A DNA stretch of 64,000 nt, from assembly GCA_963775935.1 (NCBI GenBank), contig CAVZKR010000005.1, forward strand, positions 62,001 to 126,000, read 5' to 3'. How positions within the stretch are numbered: position 1 is the stretch's first letter; each line of letters begins with the position of its first letter. Positions 25,033 through 33,743 of this stretch are shown in pieces. The translations under genes and the position numbers were made by a program. Under the pieces are notes generated by a model. It had not been told where the DNA came from, ran no database searches, and saw only the letters and a program-made list of their open reading frames with translations. This stretch comes from JBBIPA01 sp963775935 (GTDB lineage Bacteria > Chloroflexota > Dehalococcoidia > GIF9 > UBA5629).

Positions 25033-26472
25033 ATGAGCCGACACCCTCTTATTGAAGAAATTACTTCAGCCCTAAACCCACCTGTGGTTTTTGAGCTGTT
25101 CCAAAATGAGCCTAATTGCTGCTTCCTCGATAGTGGTATGGACCCTCAGCGATTGGGCAGATATTCATTCATTGGAATTAATCCATTTCTGGTTATGAGC
25201 AGTCGGGGTAACGAAATTAACCTCCTGGAGCACGATAGTCACAGGGTTGAACAGGGAAATCCCTTTGATGTACTGGGTAGATTACTGGAAACCTACAGAC
25301 TCGACACCACACCAGTCCCAGTTCCTTTCTTAGGCGGTGCCATTGGCTATTTCAGCTATGACCTGTGCCATTTTATCGAGCGCCTGCCCTCAACCACTAA
25401 GGATGACCTGAATTTCCAAGAAAGCTATTTCGCCTTTTATGATACTATCCTCGCTTTCGATAACCTGGAGAAGAAAACATACATTGTTTCTACTGGCTTC
25501 CCCGAACTCCACGAAGACGAGAGAGCTAAAAGAGCCAGGCGGCGTCTTGATGAAATGAAGAAAAAACTCAGTTCGCCGCCAGCACGTTATTCCAAAGATA
25601 GTCCTCGTGTTGAACCAGGTATCGAAGCCGTGCTTAAGTCTAATTTTACACACGAAGACTATCTAAAAGCTATAGAAAAAGCCAGAGAATATATTATCGC
25701 CGGTGATATTTTTCAGGTAAATATCTCTCAGCGCTTCGAGACCGAGCTAACCGTGTCACCCTACGAGCTTTACCAGCGTCTGCGGATAATTAATCCGGCG
25801 CCTTTCTCTGCTTATCTTAATTTTGATGGGATAACGGTAATAAGTGCTTCACCAGAACGATTTCTGCGAGTTGATGGTGACCAGGTAGAGACACGACCCA
25901 TAAAAGGCACCAGACCCCGAGGTGAAGACTCAGAACACGATGCCAGACTAGTCCAGGAACTTCTAAACAGCATTAAGGACAAAGCTGAGAATGTGATGAT
26001 TGTCGACCTTGAAAGGAATGATTTAGGCAGAGTTTGCCAGTACGGGTCGGTGATAGTTAACGAGCTTGCTATACTTGAAACATTCCCTACCGTTTTTCAT
26101 TTGACCTCTACCGTTGTTGGCAAGCTGAAACCGGGAATCAGTTGTATTGATTTACTAAAAGCTACTTTTCCCGGAGGGTCTATTACCGGTGCGCCTAAGG
26201 TACGGGCTATGGAGATTATTGATGAACTTGAGCCGACAAGAAGAAGCGTATATACCGGTGCTATTGGCTATTTGAGCTTTAGTGACAACCTCGACCTCAA
26301 CATCGTAATCCGTACTTTTCTAATAAAAGGGAAAAGAGCCTACTTCCAGGCAGGCGGCGGCATTGTCTATGATTCAGACCCACAGGCTGAGTATGAGGAA
26401 ACGTTGCACAAGGTTAAGGCTCTAATCCAGGCGCTTCAATTGGCGCCGAAAGTAGCAGTGCAGGCAAAATGA
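25033..26472 (+). CDS. pabB: Aminodeoxychorismate synthase component I
   Basis: A 479-aa chorismate-utilising enzyme. The PIKGTRPRG motif near 295 has the Lys typical of PabB, where anthranilate synthase has Ala (PIAGT). Other motifs are IFQVNISQRFE, SPERFLR, VDLERNDLGRVC, TFPGGSITGAPKVRAMEII and GAIGYLSF. Together with the glutaminase subunit it converts chorismate and ammonia to 4-amino-4-deoxychorismate for folate. The stop overlaps the next gene's ATG by four bases, and a pabC-like lyase follows, which supports the p-aminobenzoate reading over tryptophan synthesis. Confidence 0.9.
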   Translation: MSRHPLIEEITSALNPPVVFELFQNEPNCCFLDSGMDPQRLGRYSFIGINPFLVMSSRGNEINLLEHDSHRVEQGNPFDVLGRLLETYRLDTTPVPVPFLGGAIGYFSYDLCHFIERLPSTTKDDLNFQESYFAFYDTILAFDNLEKKTYIVSTGFPELHEDERAKRARRRLDEMKKKLSSPPARYSKDSPRVEPGIEAVLKSNFTHEDYLKAIEKAREYIIAGDIFQVNISQRFETELTVSPYELYQRLRIINPAPFSAYLNFDGITVISASPERFLRVDGDQVETRPIKGTRPRGEDSEHDARLVQELLNSIKDKAENVMIVDLERNDLGRVCQYGSVIVNELAILETFPTVFHLTSTVVGKLKPGISCIDLLKATFPGGSITGAPKVRAMEIIDELEPTRRSVYTGAIGYLSFSDNLDLNIVIRTFLIKGKRAYFQAGGGIVYDSDPQAEYEETLHKVKALIQALQLAPKVAVQAK

Positions 26473-27059
26473 TACTAATCATTGATAACTATGATTCATT
26501 CGTATACAACCTTGCCCAATATCTTGGTGAATTGGGCTGGGAGCCGCAGGTTTACCGTAACGATGCAATAAATCTGGGTAAAATCCAGGCACTCAATCCC
26601 AGCCACATCGTTATTTCACCAGGACCGAAAGCACCACCGGACTCTGGCATCTCTAATGATGTAATTCTTAACTTCGGCGGCAAAATTCCCATCCTTGGCG
26701 TCTGCCTGGGACACCAATGCATTGGTCATGTCTATGGCGGTGTCGTTGACAAAGCTCTGGTGCCTGTACATGGTAAAACGTCACTTATTCACCACGATGG
26801 TGAAACTATATATCGGGGAGTGTCAAATCCATTCACCGCCGCCCGATATCACTCCCTCGTTATCAGGAAGGACAATGTCCCTCCATGCCTTGCCATCACC
26901 GCGTGGACAGATGAAGGGGAAATCATGGGTGTACGGCATAAAGATTATGTGGTCGAGGGCATCCAGGTGCACCCCGAATCAATCCTCACTCCTTCGGGAC
27001 ACGATTTGCTTGGCAATTTCCTGAGCTACTCGACCGCAGTTTGGCCAAAGGACAAATAA
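26469..27059 (+). CDS. pabA: Aminodeoxychorismate synthase glutaminase component
   Basis: A 196-aa class I glutamine amidotransferase. It begins MILIIDNYDSFVYNLAQYL, and has the oxyanion SPGPKAPPDSG loop, the nucleophile in GVCLGHQCIGH near Cys80, and the His-Glu pair in QVHPESILT near 170. It supplies ammonia from glutamine to PabB. PabA/TrpG are often shared between folate and tryptophan pathways; the pabB-pabC context favours folate. It overlaps pabB by four bases and abuts pabC. Confidence 0.9.
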   Translation: MILIIDNYDSFVYNLAQYLGELGWEPQVYRNDAINLGKIQALNPSHIVISPGPKAPPDSGISNDVILNFGGKIPILGVCLGHQCIGHVYGGVVDKALVPVHGKTSLIHHDGETIYRGVSNPFTAARYHSLVIRKDNVPPCLAITAWTDEGEIMGVRHKDYVVEGIQVHPESILTPSGHDLLGNFLSYSTAVWPKDK

Positions 27060-27935
27060 ATGAAAGAGATTGTGTACCTGAATGGGATTCTCGTTCCTCC
27101 GTCATTAGCGACTATATCTCCTTTCGACCATGGCTTTCTCTACGGCTACGGCCTTTTCGAAACGATGCGCTCCTATGGCGGTGTCATCTTCCGTTTGGAA
27201 CGCCATCTGTCTAGACTATATAAAGCAGCTGAATCACTGGGGATACACTCTCAGCTTCTCCCCATTGACCTGGAAAAAGCTTGCTATGATGTCATGAATG
27301 CAAATAATCTCACCGACGCTCGTCTCAGGCTCACTGTATCAGCCGGCGAAGGCGACATCATACCGAATCCGTCTACCTGTAAAAAAATCACCGTCTTCAT
27401 AGTCGCGCGAAAGCTGGTGCCTATGCCTCCCGAAAGCTACGAGAAAGGATTCAAGGCAATAGTTTCATCAGTACGCCGCAATAGCCAGTCACCGCTGTCG
27501 CGTCTTAAGACCAGTTGTTACCTGGAAAATGTCATGGCAAGACAGGAAATGAAACTGGCAGAAGCCGTTGAAAGTATCTTGCTCAATGAGGCAGGACTCA
27601 TCGCTGAAGGCAGCAGCAGCAATATATTCTGTGCCAGCAAAGATATACTTCTCACTCCCTCACTAAACTGTGGCGCTCTTCCTGGTATTACTCGTGAGAC
27701 TGTGCTGGAACTGGCAAAAACCCTCGAAATCAGGGCAATTGAGACAGAAATAACACCAGAAGCACTTCTGCAAGCTGATGAGGCTTTCTGTACCAATTCC
27801 ATCATTGAAATATTGCCGTTGACCTATGTCGGTGATAAACCAATCGGCTCAGGGAAACCAGGGACTCTTACTATTCGTTTGTCACAGGCGTACCAGAAGC
27901 TGGTAGCAAGCTCTCTGGCGAAGAGGACGGGTTAA
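27060..27935 (+). CDS. pabC: 4-amino-4-deoxychorismate lyase / class IV aminotransferase
   Basis: A 291-aa fold-type IV PLP protein. It starts MKEIVYLNGILVPPSLATISPFDHGFLYGYGLFET, a family hallmark. The PLP lysine is in SRLKTSCYLENVMA near 150, and LNEAGLIAEGSSSNIFC plus GALPGITRETVLELA give the cofactor-phosphate and Glu contacts. PabC releases pyruvate to form p-aminobenzoate. The sequence could also fit a branched-chain or D-amino acid aminotransferase; the operon with pabB and pabA makes PabC most likely. Its start directly follows the pabA stop. Confidence 0.85.
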   Translation: MKEIVYLNGILVPPSLATISPFDHGFLYGYGLFETMRSYGGVIFRLERHLSRLYKAAESLGIHSQLLPIDLEKACYDVMNANNLTDARLRLTVSAGEGDIIPNPSTCKKITVFIVARKLVPMPPESYEKGFKAIVSSVRRNSQSPLSRLKTSCYLENVMARQEMKLAEAVESILLNEAGLIAEGSSSNIFCASKDILLTPSLNCGALPGITRETVLELAKTLEIRAIETEITPEALLQADEAFCTNSIIEILPLTYVGDKPIGSGKPGTLTIRLSQAYQKLVASSLAKRTG

Positions 27936-27961
27936 TACTGGCAGACTAAGAATTATTAATG

Positions 27962-28795
27962 TTAGCTATGTTCATCCATTCTGTATCCGCATCGGGTCAG
28001 CTGTTCCCCATCTATAAAAACCGTCCTACCCTCTAACCCTACCCGTCCCTGTGCTATCATATTCACAGCAAATGGGTAGATCTCCCAATCACCTCTCACT
28101 TTAAGCATATCCTGCAAGTTTCTACATATACGCTCCATTATTTCAAACAATTCTGTTCCTGCTTTCTTTTGAAACTCTTCATACGTTTTAATACCATGTG
28201 TTTTGGTAAAATTCGTTACCGCATTTAATCCCTCTATTCCCCTCAATCCTGACTCACATAATACTTGAGCAATGGTAAGAGGTCGAGACTGCACCAACAC
28301 AGGTCCCGTATCTTCTCCTTTATCGACAAAGAATAGTGTTGATCTTATTGCCTCATCTCCAGCCAATATAGCCTTGGCTGACGGTACCCAGTACAGACCA
28401 TCATAGCCTTTTGTAGTATCTCCCGGGTGAACATTGAGGATTCTGGGATAATATTTCTCCACCATCCAGTCCGAGAGCCACTGATCATAACCAGTCAGAC
28501 ATATCAGATCAGGCTCTCTACCGATCCTGCTCTCCAGTAACCTAGACACTTCCTTTTCGTAGTTTACTCTCTCCGTACAATTTCTAGGAACATTCCCCGA
28601 ACCATATCTCACCTTAGTATCTTTGAGATACGGTAGGTGGCTGAGTTCGATTACCTCATGCTTGTTTTCTCTGGCGATATCTATGCCGCTACAACCTGGT
28701 CGATTGGTGAATACAATATACTTATGACTACTGTTCGCTCGCACTATCTCTCTATAATTAGTACCTGAACCAGAAACAAAACATACGATCGTCAT
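27962..28795 (-). CDS. PurN-like formyltransferase
   Basis: About 277 aa from the ATG at 28795 (MTIVCFVSGSGTNYREIV), which follows GGGGGAAAG; an upstream in-frame start at 28837 lacks a ribosome site. The N-terminal GSGTN phosphate loop, the LNVHPGDT active-site Asn-His near 128, and FFVDKGEDTGPVLVQ with the catalytic Asp near 165 place it with PurN-type 10-formyltetrahydrofolate transferases. It is longer than PurN (about 200 aa), with an extra C-terminal region. It may act on a different substrate than glycinamide ribonucleotide. It is convergent with the folate genes. Confidence 0.8.
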   Translation of the reverse strand: MTIVCFVSGSGTNYREIVRANSSHKYIVFTNRPGCSGIDIARENKHEVIELSHLPYLKDTKVRYGSGNVPRNCTERVNYEKEVSRLLESRIGREPDLICLTGYDQWLSDWMVEKYYPRILNVHPGDTTKGYDGLYWVPSAKAILAGDEAIRSTLFFVDKGEDTGPVLVQSRPLTIAQVLCESGLRGIEGLNAVTNFTKTHGIKTYEEFQKKAGTELFEIMERICRNLQDMLKVRGDWEIYPFAVNMIAQGRVGLEGRTVFIDGEQLTRCGYRMDEHS

Positions 28796-28967
28796 TCTTT
28801 CCCCCGATATAACCGGATTATATATCAATCTACTCATGAATCTATCATACCACTATTATGAGAATTTCTCCCAGTCTCCTTATATTCCTAACTATGATAT
28901 AAAATCACGGGCAGCGAGGTATACATTTTGCCAAGAGGAGCGACTGCAATATGAATGGATAAGGAAT

Positions 28968-29846
28968 TTACGACACTACCTTTGGTTCAGCAGAACGCTT
29001 ATGGGCAGATATGCCAGCATTAATCAGGACAAGTACAATGAAACCAGCCAGGCCAGTGCCTCCGATAAGTAAGTCATTGCCGCCCTTGACCAACATGATT
29101 GATAAACCGATGGTACCATTAAGCGAACCGTGTAGTATAGCAGCAGCAATAACAGACTTTGCTTTCAGGCGAACATAGCTGAAAATTGGGGCAAGGAGCA
29201 GGCAGAATATAATCATCATGAACACACCAGCTATAGGGTGCTGCGGATAGTTATGTCCCTGGAGTATCAAAGGCGCATGCCATATACCCCAGATCGCGCC
29301 TATCAGCGCTGATGATTTCCAGAAACCCAGATTACCAAGTTCCTTCTGGAGAAATCCTCTCCAGCCTAATTCCTCGCCAAAGCCAGCCACCGCATTTATA
29401 GTAATGCCGGCAATGAGACCCTGGAGCAAACCTATCCAGATAGGGTGAATCGGAAGAGTAGCAACGCTGCCTTGCATCTGCTGTAATTGCTCCGGAGTCA
29501 GCGTATCCTTGAATCGCTCTATGAGACCTGCCATTTCCGGCGAATAGGTAACGCCTGGTAAGAGCAAGCTTACTCCAAAAGTGGCGAAGGCGGCGATGGG
29601 AGGCAGCCACCACGCTACTAACCACCAGCGGTTGAACTTCCATGATATTCCCAGCGGTTCTTTCAAAGGCTCGCGGTAAATACCTTTCTGGACAACGATA
29701 GCGATAATCATAGGGATGAACATATAGGCTACAGCAATGAATGTGGCGCTGGTCGTGTTCCATTTCCCACCCAGTGCCCAATAAAGGATTGCTAGCAGAT
29801 AGCTAAAAAAGAAGGTGAGCCCAATAAAAATCAGCGCTTTTTTCAT
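28968..29846 (-). CDS. CPBP-family intramembrane metalloprotease
   Basis: A 292-aa protein with about eight membrane helices. The ABI/CAAX protease motifs are present: EELGWRGFLQKEL (EExxxR) near 167, IWGIWHAPLIL near 200, and a HGSLNG motif near 253. Bacterial members are proposed to cleave prenylated or leader-containing peptides and to confer self-immunity to bacteriocins. No bacteriocin precursor was seen nearby. The gene is monocistronic. Confidence 0.88.
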   Translation of the reverse strand: MKKALIFIGLTFFFSYLLAILYWALGGKWNTTSATFIAVAYMFIPMIIAIVVQKGIYREPLKEPLGISWKFNRWWLVAWWLPPIAAFATFGVSLLLPGVTYSPEMAGLIERFKDTLTPEQLQQMQGSVATLPIHPIWIGLLQGLIAGITINAVAGFGEELGWRGFLQKELGNLGFWKSSALIGAIWGIWHAPLILQGHNYPQHPIAGVFMMIIFCLLLAPIFSYVRLKAKSVIAAAILHGSLNGTIGLSIMLVKGGNDLLIGGTGLAGFIVLVLINAGISAHKRSAEPKVVS

Positions 29847-30161
29847 TTTCTTGTTCGTAAGCGTACGGGGATGTTATCTGGAAATGACATCTGCCAATAA
29901 ATTAGATACATCTTACTTGAATTTGTCCAGAAATGTCTACATCGTACAACTAGGCATTGACAGCTAACGGTATAATTAAGTTCAGAAGAATAAGAAAGTG
30001 ATACATGCAAAAACTGTATGCTGTTTACCTGAGCAAAAATTAGACTGGTTTCAAAAGCTCAGGTATAATAGTGTACACCTCATATGAAACTGCCAATGAC
30101 TCCACAGCTTGTCACAATGCAAGGCACCTATTTTCTCAATAAACAGGATGGTATGTAATTC
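29847..30161. other. Intergenic region between divergent genes
   Basis: About 315 bases hold upstream regions for the CPBP protease (minus) and the phosphodiesterase (plus). A TTGACA at 29956 sits only eight bases from a TATAAT at 29970, so they cannot act together; each might belong to a different promoter. Nothing else stands out. Confidence 0.4.
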
Positions 30162-30752
30162 ATGAAGATTTGTGTTATCTCTGATACTCATGCTCGACAT
30201 ATAAAGGATTTACCGCCAGCGCTAATAAGCGTGATGAAGAAGGTAAATATCATTGTTCACCTGGGTGATTATGACACGATAGAACTGGTAAATGAATTAA
30301 AGAAGCTGGGGAATTTCTGGGGTGTCACTGGAAACCATGATTTTGCCAAGATCCGGGCAGTATTGCCAAATAAGGATGTGCTGGAAGTAAACGGAAGGAA
30401 ATTAGGACTTGTCCACGGTCATGGTTGCTCCATGCCCAGTGGATTGAAGCACGGGCTGAAATCACGTTTTAATGGTGACAAGATAGACGCCATTCTCTAC
30501 GGGCATACCCACGTCACCAGAAACAGAGTAGTGGATGATGTCCTCTACTTCAACCCAGGAAGTGCCGCCGGCAGATTTCCCGCCTATCGCAGGAGCTATG
30601 GAATACTCACTGTTGATGATACCATTAAAGGAGAGATATTCCCCATTATCTCCCAGCATAATCCCGAAATGCAGATGAGCAAAGCTCAAGCTATCGCTTA
30701 TCATTTAGCTGCACCACGGAGAGCCTTCTACCGCGCTGTGGACCTATGGTAA
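30162..30752 (+). CDS. YfcE/MJ0936-type metallophosphodiesterase
   Basis: A 196-aa calcineurin-like phosphoesterase. The five metal motifs are all visible: SDTHAR (DxH), GDYDT, GNHD, LVHGHG, and YGHTHVTRN. The usual family length is 160-190 aa; here a C-terminal extension of about 40 residues ends in PRRAFYRAVDLW. Members hydrolyse phosphodiesters such as bis-p-nitrophenyl phosphate or cyclic nucleotides with Mn2+; the natural substrate is unknown. No operon partner. Confidence 0.88.
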   Translation: MKICVISDTHARHIKDLPPALISVMKKVNIIVHLGDYDTIELVNELKKLGNFWGVTGNHDFAKIRAVLPNKDVLEVNGRKLGLVHGHGCSMPSGLKHGLKSRFNGDKIDAILYGHTHVTRNRVVDDVLYFNPGSAAGRFPAYRRSYGILTVDDTIKGEIFPIISQHNPEMQMSKAQAIAYHLAAPRRAFYRAVDLW

Positions 30753-30920
30753 TCCTGACTGAACAACTATCCTTGTCATAGCTGCGTCTTTCACCCCCGC
30801 AAATAACATCATTGACAAAGTCTATTTTGACGTTGCAACATAAGGTTCGAAAGAAGTAGTATAGTGTATTCGGCACTAATACTATCCGCTCGTATCACCG
30901 AATGATCAGGAGGTGAGCTT

Positions 30921-31415
30921 GTGAGCGCCCACAGAAAGTTGCTCTACCATGACGCAGACCGCTGCATGGGGTGCCACGCCTGTGAAGTCGCTTGCAAAGC
31001 GGAACACGACCTGCCTATTGGAGTAAACCGGGTACGCATTGTGACCCAGGGCCCCAATCTGACAGATGGTAAACTTACGCTCAGTTTTAAACGCATTGCC
31101 TGTCAGCATTGTCCCAATCCGCCATGCGCCCGGGTTTGCCCAACCTTAGCTATTCAGAAGAGAGCTGACGGCATTGTTTTTATAGAGCATTCTTTATGCA
31201 CCGGATGCCAGTCCTGTGCCAGTGTATGTCCCTATAATGCTATTCAGTTCAATCCCCACAAGAACTGGGCGGAAATTTGTGACCTGTGCGCAGACCGCCT
31301 CGATCAGGGTCTGGCTCCTTTCTGCCTGCAACATTGTATGGGTGGCGACCTGTTCTTTGGAACCAGGGAGGAGTTCCAGCGCAGAAAGGAAAGAGGGGTG
31401 CGGAATGGTAGCTAA
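30921..31415 (+). CDS. Four-cluster ferredoxin subunit (DmsB/HycB-like)
   Basis: A 164-aa protein starting at a GTG with AGGAGGTG upstream. Four 4Fe-4S motifs can be read: CMGCHACEVACKAEH near 14-28, CQHCPNPPCARVCP near 60-75, CTGCQSCASVCPYNA near 95-110, and CDLCADRLDQGLAPFCLQHC near 120-142. This is the electron-transfer subunit of molybdopterin oxidoreductases. Its stop overlaps the start of the catalytic subunit gene. No membrane anchor subunit follows. Confidence 0.9.
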   Translation: MSAHRKLLYHDADRCMGCHACEVACKAEHDLPIGVNRVRIVTQGPNLTDGKLTLSFKRIACQHCPNPPCARVCPTLAIQKRADGIVFIEHSLCTGCQSCASVCPYNAIQFNPHKNWAEICDLCADRLDQGLAPFCLQHCMGGDLFFGTREEFQRRKERGVRNGS

Positions 31416-33612
31416 AACATCGCGGTTCAATAAGCGAACCTTAGAGAATGAAAAAACCATCAGAACTATATGCGATGCGTGCATGTCCCAATGCGGATGT
31501 TTGGTACATGTTAAAAATGGCAAAGCCGTGAAGATAGAAGGCGATCCTGACCATCCGCTGAGCCAGGGATTTATGTGTCCCAAGGGTCTGTCTTTTCTCC
31601 AGGTAGTCTATCACGCCAATCGGGTGCTCTACCCTCTCAAACGAGACGGCGACCGGGGTAACGGTAAATGGCAACGAGTTTCCTGGGACGAGGCGCTCGA
31701 TGATATTGCATCAAGGATACTTAAAGTAAAAAATAAATACGGTTCGGAAGCTATCCTCTATTCGTTCGGCACGTTCCCCGGTAAAAACGGCATTGCGAGC
31801 TACATAGGCTTACTGGGTGCACTTGATAGCCCGGGTACTTTTGTTCCTAACGCTCACTATTGCTATACTCCACATATTATCGGCGCCACCCTCACTGCCG
31901 GCACCATGTATCACTGCGAGCTTGGCTATCCCAGTGATTTTAAAGATAGCCGGCTTGTCGTCCTCTGGGGATGGAATCCTGCTGCCAGTTTCCCCGGTAT
32001 CGCCAAGCGCATACTCGAAGCTCACTGGCAGGGTACCAAACTGCTGGTCATTAACCCACGGTTTACTGAATTTGCTTCCAAGGCTGACGTTTGGCTGCAG
32101 CCACGTCCTGGGACTGATTCGGCGCTAGCCCTGGGGATGATTAACGTTATTATCGAAGAGGAACTCTGCGATAAACATTTCGTCGAGCAATGGTGTATTG
32201 GCTTCGAGGAACTACGGCAACGGGCGCAAGAGTATACACTAGAGCGAGTAGCTGAGATTACCTGGGTGCCTGTGGGAAAAATTATCGAGGCAGCTCGCCT
32301 TTATGGCACCCAGCGACCATCTCACCTGCACACCCATAATGGCACCTCGTATGGTCCTAATGTTTTGAACGCCAGCCGAGCCACCGCCATATTGCCAGCA
32401 TTAACAGGCAACCTTGACGTTAAAGGTGGCAACATGTTCACCAACTGGCATTACCCGCCAATGATACCCTATATGAACATGAGGAAACTGCTCCGCCCTT
32501 CAGCCGCAGCCGAGGATAAGCAATTAGGGATAACAGAATTTCCGCTTCTTGCTGGCTCTAAATCATTGCGCGGCTATCCACATCCGCCGATGGTTTACCA
32601 GGCAATGCTCACCGGCAAGCCCTATCCCATAAAAGCATATATTTGTACTACTAACAATGTGATAACTTTTGAGGACAGCCGCTCCGTAGCGGCTGCCTTG
32701 AGGCAACTTGATTTACTGGTCGTTCCCGATTTCTTCATCACACCCACAGCGGCGCTGGCGGACTATATTCTTCCGCCAGCTACCTGGCTGGAGAGAGAAG
32801 ATGTCGTTGACGCTTTTTGCTACAACGGCTTCGTTTGCGCCCGCCCCAAAGTTATAGAACCACTTGGCGAATGCATGGATGACGATGATATCGCCTTCGC
32901 CATGCTGAAGAAAATGAATTTGAAATTCCCCCTTCCCGATATTGATTCTAATCGCAGCCTCCTGAATTACCAGTTAAGAGAGCTGGGTATAGATTTCGAC
33001 GAGTTTTGCCGAAAGGGCATCGTTTACGGAAAAATTACGGAAAGGAAATATGAGCATGGAGAACTGCGAGCCGACGGAAAACCAGGGTTCAATACACCCT
33101 CCGGTAAAGTGGAACTGTATTCAAAGCGTTTGCAGGAAATGGGGCAGGACCCGCTACCTGGATTCAATGAACCGCATGAAAGCATTATCGCTTCGCCCAG
33201 GTTAACCAGGGATTATCCTTTTATACTTATCGGCGGTAGTCGCCACATCGCCTCATTCGATTCAGCAGGTCATAACGTACCATGGCTGCGAGAGCTGCTC
33301 CCCTACCCTGTGGTTGAGATTCACCCCGAAACTGCTCGAAAGCTCGGTATTAAAGATGGTGACTGGGTCTGGATTGAGACACCGCGCGGCAAAGGCAGGG
33401 TGAAACAGAAGGCATGCCTTACCTGTGGTATTCATCCCAATGTTATTCATGCACAGCACATGTGGTGGTATCCTGAGGAGACGGAAAATGAGAAGAGCTG
33501 GTTCGAGCCGAACATAAATACCATTATGTCCTGGGACCCACCCTATGACCCTGTCTGCGGCAGTACTTTGCTTAAAGGCGGCTTATGCACTATTTACAAG
33601 GCTGAACAGTAA
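31405..33612 (+). CDS. Molybdopterin oxidoreductase catalytic subunit (DMSO-reductase family)
   Basis: About 735 aa from the ATG at 31405 (MVAKTSRFNKRTLENEK). The N-terminal 4Fe-4S site is CDACMSQCGC with FMCPKG; the central domain has GRLVVLWGWNPAASFPG- and LVINPRFTEFASKADVWLQPRPGTDSALALGM-type MGD-binding motifs; the C-terminal MGD domain carries FNTPSGKVELYSKRL and GGSRHIASFDSAG. It lacks a twin-arginine signal, so it is predicted cytoplasmic. It could be a formate-dehydrogenase-, arsenite- or acetylene-hydratase-like enzyme; the substrate cannot be told. Confidence 0.88.
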   Translation: MVAKTSRFNKRTLENEKTIRTICDACMSQCGCLVHVKNGKAVKIEGDPDHPLSQGFMCPKGLSFLQVVYHANRVLYPLKRDGDRGNGKWQRVSWDEALDDIASRILKVKNKYGSEAILYSFGTFPGKNGIASYIGLLGALDSPGTFVPNAHYCYTPHIIGATLTAGTMYHCELGYPSDFKDSRLVVLWGWNPAASFPGIAKRILEAHWQGTKLLVINPRFTEFASKADVWLQPRPGTDSALALGMINVIIEEELCDKHFVEQWCIGFEELRQRAQEYTLERVAEITWVPVGKIIEAARLYGTQRPSHLHTHNGTSYGPNVLNASRATAILPALTGNLDVKGGNMFTNWHYPPMIPYMNMRKLLRPSAAAEDKQLGITEFPLLAGSKSLRGYPHPPMVYQAMLTGKPYPIKAYICTTNNVITFEDSRSVAAALRQLDLLVVPDFFITPTAALADYILPPATWLEREDVVDAFCYNGFVCARPKVIEPLGECMDDDDIAFAMLKKMNLKFPLPDIDSNRSLLNYQLRELGIDFDEFCRKGIVYGKITERKYEHGELRADGKPGFNTPSGKVELYSKRLQEMGQDPLPGFNEPHESIIASPRLTRDYPFILIGGSRHIASFDSAGHNVPWLRELLPYPVVEIHPETARKLGIKDGDWVWIETPRGKGRVKQKACLTCGIHPNVIHAQHMWWYPEETENEKSWFEPNINTIMSWDPPYDPVCGSTLLKGGLCTIYKAEQ

Positions 33613-33743
33613 AATCGACAGGAGCTATCGATATTTTATCAGCCTCGTAACACCAGAAAAATTTAAATAAACTCAGGGGAAAACGGCAACGGCGTACGCT
33701 GAATCAAGCAAATAGAAACGGAGCACAAAAGGCTGTACAATTA

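Noticed and set aside
25033..26472. Anthranilate synthase (trpE)
   Set aside because: The PIKGT motif has Lys rather than Ala, and pabA and pabC follow, so PabB is preferred.
29956..29975. TTGACA and TATAAT pair
   Set aside because: They are only eight bases apart, too close to form one sigma-70 promoter.
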